DNA of 64,000 nt from Monodelphis domestica (GCF_027887165.1 NC_077228.1:105562260-105626259); one strand, 5' to 3'. Counted from the first letter of the stretch, positions 24,205 to 35,761 are shown. Notes: generated from the letters alone by a model not told the origin. Numbers and translations are program-made.

Positions 24205-24333
24205 TAATTTCTTTTCTCTATATTAATTAAAATCACCATAAATTTCCAGCTAACTTGGGTATTTTATTTGGGATATCCCCTGGTGACCAATAATTAATTT
24301 AGTTTAGGTCACAAACCTAAAATCATTCTTACA
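23632..24333 (+). mobile_element. solo LTR, copy 2
   Basis: Starts like copy 1 and ends ATTCTTACA. Target repeats TTAC lie at 23628-23631 and 24334-24337. It sits inside a type-1 SINE, so it is younger than that SINE. Confidence 0.85.
24178..24206. repeat. (CT)n tract in solo LTR copy 2
   Basis: About 12 CT units at the position of the longer run in copy 1. Confidence 0.9.
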
Positions 24334-25582
24334 TTACCTTCTATCTTAGAATCAATACTGTGTATTGGCTCCAAGGCAGAAGAGTGATAAGGGCTAGACA
24401 ATGGGGGTTAAGTAACTTGCCCAAGGTCACCCAGCCGGGAAGTGTCTGAGGTCAAATTTGAACCTAGGACCTCCCATCTCTAGACCTGACTTTCAATCTA
24501 CTGAGCCACCCAGCTGACCTCTTTCCAGGTTTTTCTAATATTTAACCTGCTCATCATTTTTTACAGCACAATAGCATTTCATCACAATCATATGCCACAA
24601 TTTGTTTAGTCATTCCCCAGTTGATAGACATCTCAATTTCCAATTCTTTGATACCACAAAGAGAGCTCCTAGAATTATTTTGGAACATAAAGGTTCTTTC
24701 CCTTTTTTCCTTGACCTTCCTTGGAAACAGATGCAATAGTGGTATTTCTGGGTTTAAGGGTATAGAGAGTTTTATAATTCTCTGGGCATAATTCCAAATT
24801 GCTCTCCAAAATGGATGGACCAGGTTGAAGTTCCAACAACATATCCCCATCTTTCACTTCCCTTCCAACATTTGTTATTTTGCCCTTTTATCATTTTAGC
24901 CAACTGGAGAGGTGTGGGATCTCTCTGAATTGTTTTAATCTGCATTTCTCTAATTCAGTAGTGATTGAGAATGTTTTTTTCATATGCCTATATATGGCTT
25001 TGATTTCTTCAACCAATGACTGACTGCTCATATCTTTTGACTATTTATCAGTTGGGGAATGGTTCTTATTCTTACAAATTTAATAAAATCCTCTACATAT
25101 TTTATATACATATATAATTAGATATGCAAAGACCACAAAATTTCTCCCCCAATTTTCATCTTTCTTAAGAATCTTGGCCATATTAATTTTGTTTGTACAA
25201 AATTTTTAAATTTAATGTAATCAAAATTATTCAATTTATATTTCACAATGTTCTCTCTTGCTTATTCATGAATTCATCCCCTATCCATAAATTTGATAGG
25301 GAATATGTTTCCTGTTCTTCTGATTTGTTTATGGTAGCTCTCTTTATATCTAGATCTTTTATCCATTTTGATCTTATCTTAGTAAATGATGTGAGAAATT
25401 GGTCTATACCTAGTTTCTGTCAGACTACTTTTTTTTGCTATTCTCAGCAATTTTTTACCAAAGAGTGAATTCTTATACTTTTGTCAAATGCAAGGTTACT
25501 ATAATCTTTTAGAACTGTTGTATGTCTGTTTTGTTATACTGATCTACCCTTCTACTTCTTAGCCAGTATCAGATAGTGGTTT

Positions 25583-25802
25583 TTAAAAAAAATTAAACCC
25601 TTACCTTTTGTCTTAGAATCAATGTATTGCTTCTAAGACAGAAGAGCAGTAATGGCTAGGCAATGGGGGTGGGTGGGAGTTGGCGGCATGAAGTGACTTG
25701 TCCAGGGTCACACAGCTAGAAAGTGTCAAAGGTTGAATTTGAACACAGGACCTCCTGATTCTTGATCTAGCTCTCAATCCACTGAGTCACCCAGCTGCTC
25801 CC
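25583..25802 (-). repeat. type-1 CORE-SINE
   Basis: Antisense copy inserted in the old L1, with an extra gggtgggagttggcggc block in its middle. Confidence 0.85.
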
Positions 25803-25861
25803 AGTACCAGAGAGTTTTGATAATTACTGCTTTATAATATAGTTTCAAATCTAGTACCTGG

Positions 25862-26100
25862 GAACAAGCATTTATTATGTGCCTACTCTCTGCTAGGCAC
25901 TATAATAAATTCTTTACAGATATGATCTCATTTGATTTTCACAACAACTCTGCAAAGCATATGCTATTATTATTATTATCCCCATTTTGTCATTGAGGAA
26001 ACTGAGGCAGACAGAAGTGAAGTGATTTGCCCAGGGTCACAGAGGTAGTAGGTAGATCTGGATTTGAACTCCAGTCTCTCTTACTCCAGTAGCTACCTAG
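25862..26100 (-). repeat. MIR/L2-like fragment
   Basis: tattatgtgcctactctctg, tccccattttgtcattgagg and gatttgcccagggtcacaga. Confidence 0.7.
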
Positions 26101-26639
26101 CTACTAATTTACAATGAGTTATCAATCCACTAAAATCCTCGGATATTTTCCAAACTTCTGACTATGCTCCTTTTTTTGTACATAGAAATTAGGTTTTTAA
26201 AAATCCAATTTTAATAAAATTTTTTGCATTAATTCCTAATAAATTTCATCTTATCAGATTCAGGTCTGTGTTTTAGCCTTTCAAAGAACATTTTGGATCC
26301 TGATTCAGTCAAACTAGGCACACAGCTAAGGGTTCTCTTGCTCTTTATTTATATTAATTATCCACTCCTTATTAGTCATTTTTGGCTTCTGTTCTATTCA
26401 GTCCAAAGGTTATTCCCTTTGGCAAAGAAAAGCCAAACCAAGTTAACAAAGAATCAACTCTCCCTTTTCCCTTTTGTCAGTTGTAATAGCCCTGAGAATC
26501 CCCCAGAGAAGTCCCATCCTTTCTTTGATCTTTTCTTTTTTCTTATCCACAAAGTAAAACAAAACATTTTGCAGTCAGTAGCTTTCCTTGACAGACACAA
26601 CTCATTCTGAACTTTTGGCCCCATTTATATAAGACTGTG

Positions 26640-26868
26640 CCTTGCCCAGGAGTAGCAGAGAGTGCCCAGTCTGGAGTCAGGAAGACCTGAGTCCCAATCT
26701 AGACTCAGATCCTAGCTGTGTGACTCTGGGCAAGTCATTTAGCCCCATTTGCCTCAGTTTTCCTCATTTGCAAAATGCATTGGAGAAAGAAATGGCAAAC
26801 CACTGCAATATCTTTGCCAAGAAAATCCGAAGAATATTTGGACACAACTGGAAATGACTGAACAACAC
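26640..26868 (+). repeat. Mar1-type SINE
   Basis: agtctggagtcaggaagacc, gtgtgactctgggcaagtca, ttgccaagaaaatcc and a final gactgaacaacac. Confidence 0.85.
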
Positions 26869-27550
26869 GCTATCCTTTTTGGTATTTCTCTTCTGTTACC
26901 ACTCCTGGTTGCCACCTTCTACTTCTCTTTTAAAAATCCAAGTTGATGTGCATCTCTGAGCACTGAAATCAGTTCTTTTCAAATAACTTCTATTTTTTTC
27001 TCTTGATATTTTCCCAAATTTTATTATAGAGAGCTTCTTCTCCTTTTTGCACTGACTTTATGCCTATCCTTCCTCTTAACTGTTCAAAAATCTGCTCTTT
27101 AAAACCTAGGATGCATTTCAAACTATGCCTCTTTTTCCTCTTTATCACAAATGTTTAGTGATAGTGGTTATTTCTTCCCAAGGTTCCCCTGCTTTCCACT
27201 CACAGAAACAGATGGTGAGAAAGATCCTGACTAGAATTTTCCCTCCTTGATTAATCTTATTTTTTGAAGGATGAAACTGTCATGAAAGGGAATTAGGAAG
27301 TGATGATGTCTAATCCTGAAGTCAACTGGCAGTAGTCAGCCGGTACTACAAAGCCAACCCAAAATCATTTTATGAGAGCTGATTGTTAACATTTCAAAGC
27401 TGAATAACCACATCTGGGCAAAACACTACAAAATAGATTTACTGATTTGTTAATTGTTTTCCCATGCTGCATATTTGTTTAGAGAACCATAAATTAATAT
27501 TATTTATGTTGTAGTATATTTTTATTTTGTTAAATATTTGCCAATTGTAT
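26869..27550. other. intergenic, nothing firm
   Basis: The part near 27.5 kb shares aaatatttgccaatt and attacattttaatctg (resumed at 28147) with 46930-46985, suggesting one more old dispersed repeat. Confidence 0.35.
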
Positions 27551-27554
27551 ATAT

Positions 27555-27737
27555 GTTTTTTAACTCTTACCTTCTGTCTTAGAATCTGTGCTAAGTATAC
27601 TTAGATTTCAAGGCAAGGACTAAGCAATTAGGGTTAAGTGAGTTGTCAAACGTAAAAAGTGTTTGAGGTCATATTTGAACCCAGATCTTCCCAAATCCAG
27701 GCCTGGTTCTCTATCCACTGAGCCACCTAGCTTCCCC
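27555..27737 (-). repeat. type-1 CORE-SINE, first of three
   Basis: The most worn of a triple (ttaactcttaccttctgtct to agccacctagcttcccc). Confidence 0.82.
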
Positions 27738-27747
27738 TTGCCAATTA

Positions 27748-27953
27748 CTTTTTTTTTTTAAACCCTTACCTTCCATCTTAGAATCAATACTGTATATTGG
27801 TTCTAAGGCAGAAGAACAATAAGGGCTAGTCAATGGGGGTTAAGTGACTTGCCCAGGGTCATACAGCTAGGATGTGTCTGAAGTTAGATTGGAACCCAGG
27901 ACCTTCCATCTCTAGGCCTGGCTCTCAATCCACTGAGCCACCCAGCTGTCCCC
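27748..27953 (-). repeat. type-1 CORE-SINE, second of three
   Basis: Complete. Flanks on both sides begin with ccaat. Confidence 0.88.
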
Positions 27954-27966
27954 TCCCAATCACATT

Positions 27967-28147
27967 AAAAAAAAAAAAACACCTTACCTTCTGTCTTGGA
28001 ATCAATACTGTGTATTGGTTATAAGGCAGAAGAACAATAAGGGCTAGGCAATGGGGGTCAAGTGACTTGCCCAGAGTCACACAGCTGGGAAGTGTTTGAG
28101 GCTAGATTTGAACCCAGGACCTCCCGTCTCTAGGTCTGACTCTCCAA
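27967..28147 (-). repeat. type-1 CORE-SINE, third of three, head missing
   Basis: Ends at aggtctgactctcca, lacking the last part of the head, followed by ccaattacatttt. Confidence 0.85.
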
Positions 28148-28737
28148 TTACATTTTAATCTGGTTCAAATTTGGTGCTTCTGGTAAGAACCAGGGCAAAC
28201 CATGACCCAATGAGGCTAAATCTGCTTATTTTTATAAATACATGTTAAAAATGGTTTCTACAATGGTCTAAATACAATAAAATTTTATTTAAACATGTAA
28301 AAAGCATTTTTTGGTGGTCTTTCCGGAGCCCTGTGGTTTTGGATCTCTGGCCAAAGTTTCAGCTTTCTGGTCTAGACTTAAGAAAATGCCTAATAATGCA
28401 GATTACATTTGTAATTGTTTTGTGTGCTTGTTTTTCCCCAAAAGCCAATATTAAACATTTGCCATCACGCCTCTGGCTACACTAGACATTGTAATGGACT
28501 TGGAATCAGAAAAAACTATGCTTGCTAAATGCTTGATTAACTCCCTGAAGGCTGAAGTCCAAACTGTGTGATTGCTGGAAACTCTCTTCATCTGAGTCTC
28601 AATTTTTTTTTCCTCATCAGTAAAATGAGGATGACAATAATGTCTGTATTTCTGACTTCACTTATGAGACTCAAATGAGGCTGTGTACATAAAGCATTGC
28701 GCAAATCTCAGTTACTTTATTAATTCAATCCTATCAT

Positions 28738-28962
28738 TTTAAGTGGCTCAGTGGATAGAGTGCCAGAACTGGAGTCAGGAAGATCTGAATTCAAATCTAG
28801 CCCCAGATACTTATTAGCAGTATGATTGTGGGCAAGTCACTTAACCTCTGTTTGCCTTATACCCCTGGAGATGGAAATGGCCAACCACTCCAGTATTTTT
28901 GCCAAGAAAACCCTGTGGACAGCATTGACAAGTTTATGGGGTCACAAAGAGAAAAACAATAA
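28738..28962 (+). repeat. Mar1-type SINE
   Basis: gtggctcagtggatagagtg, cttattagcagtatgattgt, ttgccaagaaaaccctgtgg. Confidence 0.82.
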
Positions 28963-28964
28963 AT

Positions 28965-29454
28965 CATTTTCAAGATGAGGAAACTGAGGCTTAGATGGGG
29001 TTGGGGGGAAAGACCCTCTCTCCCCACTCCAATCCCATTCTCCATTAGGGACATTGCAAGTAGTGGGAGGTAGCCCTGCAGTCTCCATCTCCAGCTCTTC
29101 CACCATATTAGGCTGCTGCTCTTTTTAGGAGAAGCAGCCTGAGGCAGAGACGCCTGGTGAGTGGGCAGTCTCTTCCTTCCACTAGCTTTCCTGATTCTTT
29201 CCTCCTTCTCCAGACCACTTCAAAGGGAGGCGCAGAGCTTTCCCAGGGAAGAACTGTGCTGGGCCTCCCAGAAGGGACATTTCCCAGGTACATGAGGCAA
29301 GAAAACTACAAATGAAATGAAATGAAAAAGCATTCCTTAATGAAGTGTGTACTTACTAGTGAAAGAGACTAGTCAGTAAGGGACTAAAAGGCTAGAAGGC
29401 TGGAGACACAAATATAAAAAGGGAGACCCTTCCTCCCCTCAAAATGCTTACATT
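28965..29454. other. intergenic, slightly GC-rich unique sequence
   Basis: 29.0-29.3 kb is richer in GC than its surroundings and free of recognised repeats. No gene was found. Confidence 0.4.
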
Positions 29455-29576
29455 AAAGACACATGTAAACCCCAGAGGAATTGCATGTCGGCTATGGGAG
29501 AGGAAGGAAAGAACATGAATCATGGAACCACGGAAAAATCTCCTAAATTAATTAATTAAATAAAAATTGCCAAAAA
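29455..29576 (+). mobile_element. L1 3'UTR tail fragment
   Basis: aagacacatgtaaaccccag, ttgcatgtcggctatgggag and gaacatgaatcatgg, ending in aattaattaaataaaa. Confidence 0.6.
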
Positions 29577-29799
29577 ACATTTTTTAAAATGCTTATATTA
29601 AAAAAAAAACCCAAACACCATTATTTACATGTATAACCCAGTGGGATTGTTTGTCCACACCAGGACAGGGGAGGGAGACAACACGAATGGTGTCACTTAG
29701 GAAAACAAGTGGAAATTTGTTATTGGAATAACATAAAGAAAAAAATTAAGTTCTTATGCTCATAACAACAACAAGAACAAAACCCCATAATTTCCTCTT

Positions 29800-29866
29800 A
29801 GGAACAACACTAAGATAGGGCAAGGGCTAGGCAAATGGTGTTAAATGACTTGCTCTATCCATGTAC
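29800..29866 (-). repeat. type-1 SINE remnant
   Basis: gggcaagggctaggcaaatg and gttaaatgacttgct only. Confidence 0.5.
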
Positions 29867-29910
29867 CATCTATTTGTCCCAAGATGCTTACATTCTAATA
29901 GGGGAAAATA

Positions 29911-30232
29911 GCCTCCAGGCCTGGAGTCAGGAAGATTGATTTTCCTGTGTTCCAGTCTGGTCTCAGACATTTTCTAGCTATGTGACCCTGGGAAAGTCAC
30001 TTAACCCTATTTGCTTCAGTTTCCTCATCTATAAAATGAGCTGGAGAAGGAAGTGGCAAACAGCTCCAGTATCTTAGCAACATGACCCTGGGTAAGTCAC
30101 TTAACCCTGTTTGCTTCAGTTTCCTCATCTATAAAATGAGCTGGAGAAGGAAGTGGCAACCCACTCTAGTATCTTTGCCAAGAAAACCTCAAATGGGATC
30201 ATGAAGAATCAGATATGACTGAAAGGACTGAA
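29911..30232 (+). repeat. Mar1-type SINE with internal tandem duplication
   Basis: The CORE and 3' half occur twice (about 29979-30080 and 30081-30180), giving a copy about 100 bp longer than normal. Confidence 0.88.
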
Positions 30233-30490
30233 CAGCAATACACATCAGGGAGTGGTAGCCAAGGAGGCAATTTTGCCTGGGCATGGGTGGGTAGAGTAAT
30301 AAAGGTAGTGTTTGTGTGTGTTTGAGGGGGGAGTGGAGGAAGGGAGTCTCAGGAAAGGCAAATTGATCCCTTGGAGAAAAGACAAACACTTTCCAAAGTC
30401 AATGGTACTATTGTTTGTCAGAGGATGCCTTGAACCGGAGGTGGGTCAGATACTGCTTAGATGGTGGTAAGGTAGTAAGATAATTTAGAG

Positions 30491-30650
30491 AAGCAATATG
30501 GCGTAGTGGATAGATTTCAGGACTCTAAGTCACTAAGATCTGGGTTCAAATTCTACCTCAGATACTTAATTGGGCAAATCCCAACTTCCCTGTGCCTTAG
30601 GGAAGTTCCTTCATCTATAAAGGAAGAATTTGGGATGAATCTAAATTTAT
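30491..30650 (+). repeat. MIR-like SINE
   Basis: atatggcgtagtggatagat, tctgggttcaaattctacct and a weak CORE. Confidence 0.55.
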
Positions 30651-30832
30651 GGTTCTCGAATTCTATTATGGTTGGTTTGGATGGTCCAAAGCTTCATCTA
30701 GTTGGGGCTGGCTAAATGCAGGGGTTAGGTAGGGTTAGAGTTGTTGATGATCAGTCATTTTTCAGTTGTCTCAGATCCTTTGTGAACCCATTTGGGGTTT
30801 TCTTGCAATTTTGGTTTTCTCTTTTGCAATAT

Positions 30833-30897
30833 CCCCAGCACTGAGCACAGTATCTGGCTCATACAAGGAACTTAATTAATGTTTATTGATTGACTAA
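30833..30897 (+). repeat. L2 3'-end fragment
   Basis: cagcactgagcacagtatct, then aattaatgtttattgattg. Confidence 0.6.
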
Positions 30898-31597
30898 GAT
30901 AATTTGCACATACTTAGTCCCCAGTCCAGGTTGATGTTCAAAAGATAAGTGGATTAACTTCAAAGCCTAGAGTATGAACCTAGAAAATCTGGTCTGAGTT
31001 GGGAAAAGTAGGGCAGCAATGCTGGTGTAGATGGCTCCAGGGGAAGGTTGGATTGCTGCTTTGCATGGTCTCTAAGCAGGAATCCGGTTAACCAATAAGT
31101 CTGCAGAGAGCTTGGATCTAGGGTGGCAATTCAAAACTGAGTGGACCTCCTAACCAGAATCCACAGCTCTCTTTCCCTGAAAGCAGGTCACTAGGGGAGA
31201 AGCTGGGTCTCAGCTTCTGGTCTGTCACCTTGATTGTCTCCCTTTTCCTTGTTAGGGCTCCGTCTCACCCCACTGAGTTCAGAGTTTGAATTCCAATATA
31301 AGGAATCAGGAGAAATGATGGAAAGTGGAATGTCACTACATGAACTAGACCAGGGCCAAGGCCTTTGTCATGAGTTACTCAGTGCTCCTAGGCTACTCTC
31401 TAAGGCTGAACTTCATTCCTCACATTGGTGGAATCCCAGGTCTGGCTAAAAAAAGCAAAAAAGAAATAAAGAAAACCAATTGGTGAGTTGCATAGACACA
31501 GCCAATGAAGAGACTTGGTGGAAATACTTTGCCATTGAGGGAATTAAGATTTATCTTCCACTTTTCCCTGCTTCATATATTTATATATAATTATATA
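30898..31597. other. intergenic, nothing recognised
   Basis: No repeat or coding signal seen up to the 3'-less L1. Confidence 0.5.
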
Positions 31598-31609
31598 TAT
31601 AACATATTT

Positions 31610-32107
31610 TTATTTTTGTTTTATAGTGTCCTGCTGCCTTGTGAGATCACTTAATTCTAATTGTTGTATTCTGGTTCTTAAAGATTGGATTTCATCTCTG
31701 GCTTTTTGGTCATCCTTCTCCTTCTGGTCTGATTTTCTTTGGAGGTCATCTTTCATCCTCTTTACCTCATCTCTCATCTCCTTTGCCTCATCTTTCATCT
31801 TCTTTGCCTCATCTTTCATCTCCTTTGCCTCATTTTCAAGCTGGTTGATTTTGGCTTTCAAGACACTATTTTCTGTTTCCAGATGACTTATCTTAGTTTT
31901 TAAGTTCTTTTCCCAATTGTCTTCAGCCTCTCTTAATTGTGTTTTGAATTGCATTTTGAGTTTTTCCAAAGCCTGTATCCAATTCGCTGGGATTTCTGAT
32001 TTATCATTTGATGATCCCTCCTCCTCTGTTTCATTTGCTCTTTGTTCATTGCCTGTATAGAAGCTGTCTATTGTAATTTCTTTCTTCTTTTTCTGTTGTT
32101 TGCTCAT
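31610..32107 (-). pseudogene. L1 ORF1 N-terminal half (coiled coil)
   Basis: 165 codons from MSKQQKKKKEITIDSFYTGN. A low-complexity start precedes a long coiled coil with four tandem heptads of the EAKEMKD type near residues 95-125. The RNA-binding RRM and C-terminal domain are missing because the copy ends inside ORF1. The stop falls in the tail/target repeat. Confidence 0.88.
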
Positions 32108-32773
32108 ATTTACCCCTTCTTTACTCCCCGTATTTGTCTGTGCTCTTGGTCCTCTCATTCTTTTGGTTTTGGGGTTTTCTGTCAGTCTCCCCTCTTGGAG
32201 CTTTGATAGGAGAGCTCTCTGTGCAGTCTGTGGGGGATGGGCATTGGAGCTTGGGCTTCCCTGACCTCTGAAGACTTTTGATGGGATTAAGTTCAGCTGG
32301 GTTGGGCTGGGTGTGCTCTGAGGCCAAAACCTCCTGGAAGGCTGGAACAATATGGAGGGTCTCTGCTTCTGTTACCAGGCTGCCCGCTCTGTGCTTCCTC
32401 TCCAGCTCCTTCCCCACTGCTTGTGTTTGACGCTCTGAGCCTGGAACAGACCTGCCTGCAAGGTGCACCCTCCATACAAATGCCTTTGACCACCCAGAGG
32501 TTCTTGCTTCTGCTGGAGGGTTAGTGCTCTAGGTGGGGGGGAGGGGTCCTGGGACCTTCCTTCTGCCTTCCTCTTAAACCCAAGTGTTCTCAAATTCTGG
32601 CTTTTGGGGGGTGTACCTTTTGGATTGGGTCCAGTAGGAAGGTTCTTTGGCTCTGTCTTGTTGTTAGGTTTGATTTTCAGTCCCCTAGGAGCATTTAGTT
32701 TGTAATTGGTAAGGAAGGGTATTCAAAGGTCTGAACTTTTGCTGCTTCTATGCCACCATCTTGACTCCGCCCC
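31613..32773 (-). mobile_element. 5'-complete, 3'-less L1 (5'UTR plus half of ORF1)
   Basis: On the minus strand it starts at the L1 5' end, ggggcggagtcaagatggtgg, less one base. It has a 5'UTR of about 665 bp, then ORF1 from ATG at 32107, and stops in an A-rich tail. Flanking repeats are tataacatattttta (31598-31612) and tataacatatattttta (32774-32790). ORF2 and the 3'UTR are absent. Confidence 0.85.
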
Positions 32774-32854
32774 TATAACATATATTTTTAGATATGTCAT
32801 TATAGTGGACAATTTTCCTTCTAGTAAGGGGGGGAAGAGAGTTCAATTCTACAC

Positions 32855-33035
32855 AACTGAGTAGGAAGAGGAAGATGAAGAGTAAGACATAGGTCCTGGG
32901 TTCAAATTTGACCTCAGACATTTCCTAGCTATGTGACCCTGGGCAAGTCACCTCATTGTCCAGCCCTTACTGCTCTTCTGCCTTGGAAACAATGCACAGT
33001 ATTGATTCTAAGATGGAAGGTAAGGGTTAAAAAAA
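32855..33035 (+). repeat. type-1 CORE-SINE, head worn
   Basis: aggtcctgggttcaaatttg to gatggaaggtaagggtta. Confidence 0.82.
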
Positions 33036-33264
33036 ATCTCAGAGATTAATGGAGCTCCCAGAGACCTTGGCAATAGTACCAATCTTGTTTGCCAATTTCC
33101 AGACTTAAATCTGCTCCCCACTCATGCCTAACATTTTACCTCACAGCATAGGACTAATAGGAAGTTGGGGCAGTTTAAAGCTAATAAGGAAAGGAGGAAT
33201 TGTTTCCACTTCCCCAAATCCAGCTGAACCCAAGGGCTGAGGGACAAAGGACTTGGGTAGCTTA

Positions 33265-33445
33265 CAGCACAGGGTCATGGATTAAGAGATGGAAGGGATC
33301 TCAGAATTGTCCAATTACGCCTTCCTTTTTATAGAGGAAAAAATCAAGGCTGACAGAAGTTTATGGGACTTGCTTGCTTGCTTGCTTAAAGTTGTACAGG
33401 TAGTGAGGGTCTGAGGTGGGATTTAAGCCCAGGTCTTTCCATTCT
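33265..33445 (-). repeat. MIR-like fragment
   Basis: gatggaagggatctcagaat, ttttatagaggaaaaaatca and gtacaggtagtgagggtctg. Confidence 0.45.
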
Positions 33446-33817
33446 TGAGCTAGTGCTATTTCTGCTGTATCTCCTTGCTGTATCCATTTTTTCAGGAACC
33501 ATCTCTAAAAACCAGTGAAGAGGAGCAGCCGGTTCCACAGGTTTGACTGTGTACACCACCTGTCAAGACAGCTGTCTGTGGGTCATAGGTTACTGGGAGA
33601 TGGCTGCCAGTTTTATAGGCAAATGTAGAACCCACCCTACCTCTTTTCCTGGTTAGTCCCCAAGCTTTTATTAAGGGTTTACCACTCCTCTGGATCTGTT
33701 TCTTCAGATCATTTTTCCTTTGATCTGTCCTAACCCCAGGCAAGTATCTTCAGAGTAGGAATGATGATGGTAATTTGGTTGGTTGGGAATTACCTTGAGG
33801 GAAGAGTACAAATCTGG

Positions 33818-34038
33818 AAGCTAGTTAGTGAAATGGATAGTGTGAGCCTCAGTCAGAAGACTCCAACCTAACCTCAGATACTAGCTACATGGCCTTGGGC
33901 AAAGCACTCAACCCTGTTTGCTCCAATTCCTTCACCTTTCTAATGAGCCAGAGAAGGAAATGGTGGAACTGTCCCAGTACCTTTGCCAAGAAAACCCCAA
34001 ATGGGGTCATGAAGTCAGATACAACTGAAAAATGATTT
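33818..34038 (+). repeat. Mar1-type SINE
   Basis: tagtgaaatggatagtgtga, ccaagaaaaccccaaatggg, gtcatgaagtcagatacaac. Confidence 0.82.
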
Positions 34039-34391
34039 CACAAGAGTACAGAAGGATCCAGGGTCAGCAAGAATTAGTTGCCAAAATAACATTGCCATGG
34101 GTGTTCAATAGGCCAGAATTGGGTGTGTATAGAGGAGGGAGTGTGAGGGGTTAGAGACAAGGGGAAAAGGGGGCAGATTGAAAGACTGAACATCCAATTT
34201 GGATAAAGTACTCATTTCCACCTCCTTGGTTAGGAAAAGGACTAGGACATATTTCATGGCAAGAGATTGATAGGATAAGAAAGAAAATAGAATTGAAAAG
34301 GGCAAAACAAGGTGGTAGGACATAACTGTGCTAATTTGAATAATTAACAAATTCATATGACATATGCCTGTTGGTTCAAAACCTATGATGT

Positions 34392-35116
34392 TGTGAATTT
34401 TAGATTTACTCTACCCTGCTTAGTCTAACAAAACAGGAATGTCTACACCCCTACTTAAGGATTAAGTATTTAGGAGAATGGCCTATGACATGTGCTAGCA
34501 AATGACATCAGAAACAACTGACAGAACCCCTGGGCTGTCCTAAGTCAAGCTTAAGCTACCATTGGTACATGTGAGACACAGGAAGTGATGTAAAAACCGT
34601 CTATATATTTCACATCACTTTCTCTCTCCGGCTCTCTTTTCATGGAGGGGTGGCTCTGGCTCTTGTGGCAGAGAGGTGGCTGGTGGCAGTGTGCTGAACA
34701 TCTTGGCATCTTGGTATGGCTGCAGCTATTGTCTAGGTTTGGTGGTGAGTGTCCTTGATACAATACTGGGAGAAACTTAATAGCCTAGTTCAGGTGAGGT
34801 ATCTTCATTGAGCTCTCTTGGAGTTTAGGCTGATTCTTTATCTCCTTTAGTTTTCCTGAAAATGCCATCCTAGGAGGTCCCTCATCTCAGAGGAGGCCTC
34901 CTGGCTGGAAGGTCTATGAACTCCCCTTGGCTCAGGCTAGGCTCAAGAAATCCTATACCCAAAACCCTTTCCTCTCTCTTCTTAATTCCTTCCCTGTATA
35001 TTAATTAAACCACCATAAAATTTCCAAACTGATGAGTATTTTATTTGGGATTTGAATCAAATCCCTGATGACCAATTAAATTTATATTCAGTCTCACCCC
35101 TAAATTTACCCTTACA
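34392..35116 (+). mobile_element. solo LTR, copy 3
   Basis: Starts TGTGAATTTTAG and ends CCCTTACA. Target repeats ATGT lie at 34388-34391 and 35117-35120. It is close to copy 2 over most of its length (aagtcaagcttaagctacca). Confidence 0.85.
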
Positions 35117-35761
35117 ATGTGATATGTAGAACTACTAATCTTGGATGAGAATTCTTTTTGGGCATGGATGGCTTCTGTGTATAATGGTTAAATTGGGGCT
35201 TTGATGACTAAATAAGTTATAAAAAGTGGTCACTGATTATTATCCCTTAAGTCAGGAAAAACTATTAGCAGCTTTTAACAATTTTAATTGGAATATTACT
35301 AAAAAGAGGGAAATGTGGAAGGGAAAGAGGTAAGGAGACTGTCTAGCCTACCCTAAATGCTAATCTGTTGAAATGAGACTTGCTCCCCTAAAGTTCCAAT
35401 CTCCACGTGGGAATCCTAGTCACTCACCAGCATGCCAGGTAGGATCCAGGCAAGGTCCCTATGCAGAGACCCTTGTGGCAGCAGTGAACCCAAGAAAGTC
35501 CAAGTCCTGAAGCGGAAAACTCCACTGGAAAGGTCCAAAGCCCCAAGGAACCATCTTCCAAAGAAGAGACTCCAAAGGAGAAGCTTCAAGGAGAAGCCCC
35601 TTGGACAGGAAGTTCAGGACTTTTTAGTCCCTTCCCCACTTTACAGGAACCAATTGGAGTCTTTCAATTTGCATAGAACCCTGGGTGGGAGGCAGTGGCC
35701 TCTGGAGTGGTCACCCATTCTAGTGACTTGTGAACTCTCATACAGGGGTACTGAAATTTGT

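Larger units (their letters stand above)
23612..24523 (-). repeat. type-1 CORE-SINE split by solo LTR copy 2
   Basis: The SINE tail (ttttttaaagccttac, 23612-23631) and the remainder (24334-24523) rejoin at the duplicated TTAC, giving the usual ccttaccttctatcttag. Confidence 0.88.
23450..25860 (-). mobile_element. old L1, interrupted by SINEs and an LTR
   Basis: Antisense L1 pieces at 23450-23611, 24524-25582 and 25803-25860 (for example gtcattccccagttgatag) are split by a SINE that itself holds a solo LTR, and by a second SINE at 25583. Confidence 0.7.

Noticed and set aside
32121-32593. Several minus-strand open frames ahead of L1 ORF1
   Set aside because: They lie in the L1 5'UTR and have no domain; ORF1 starts at 32107.
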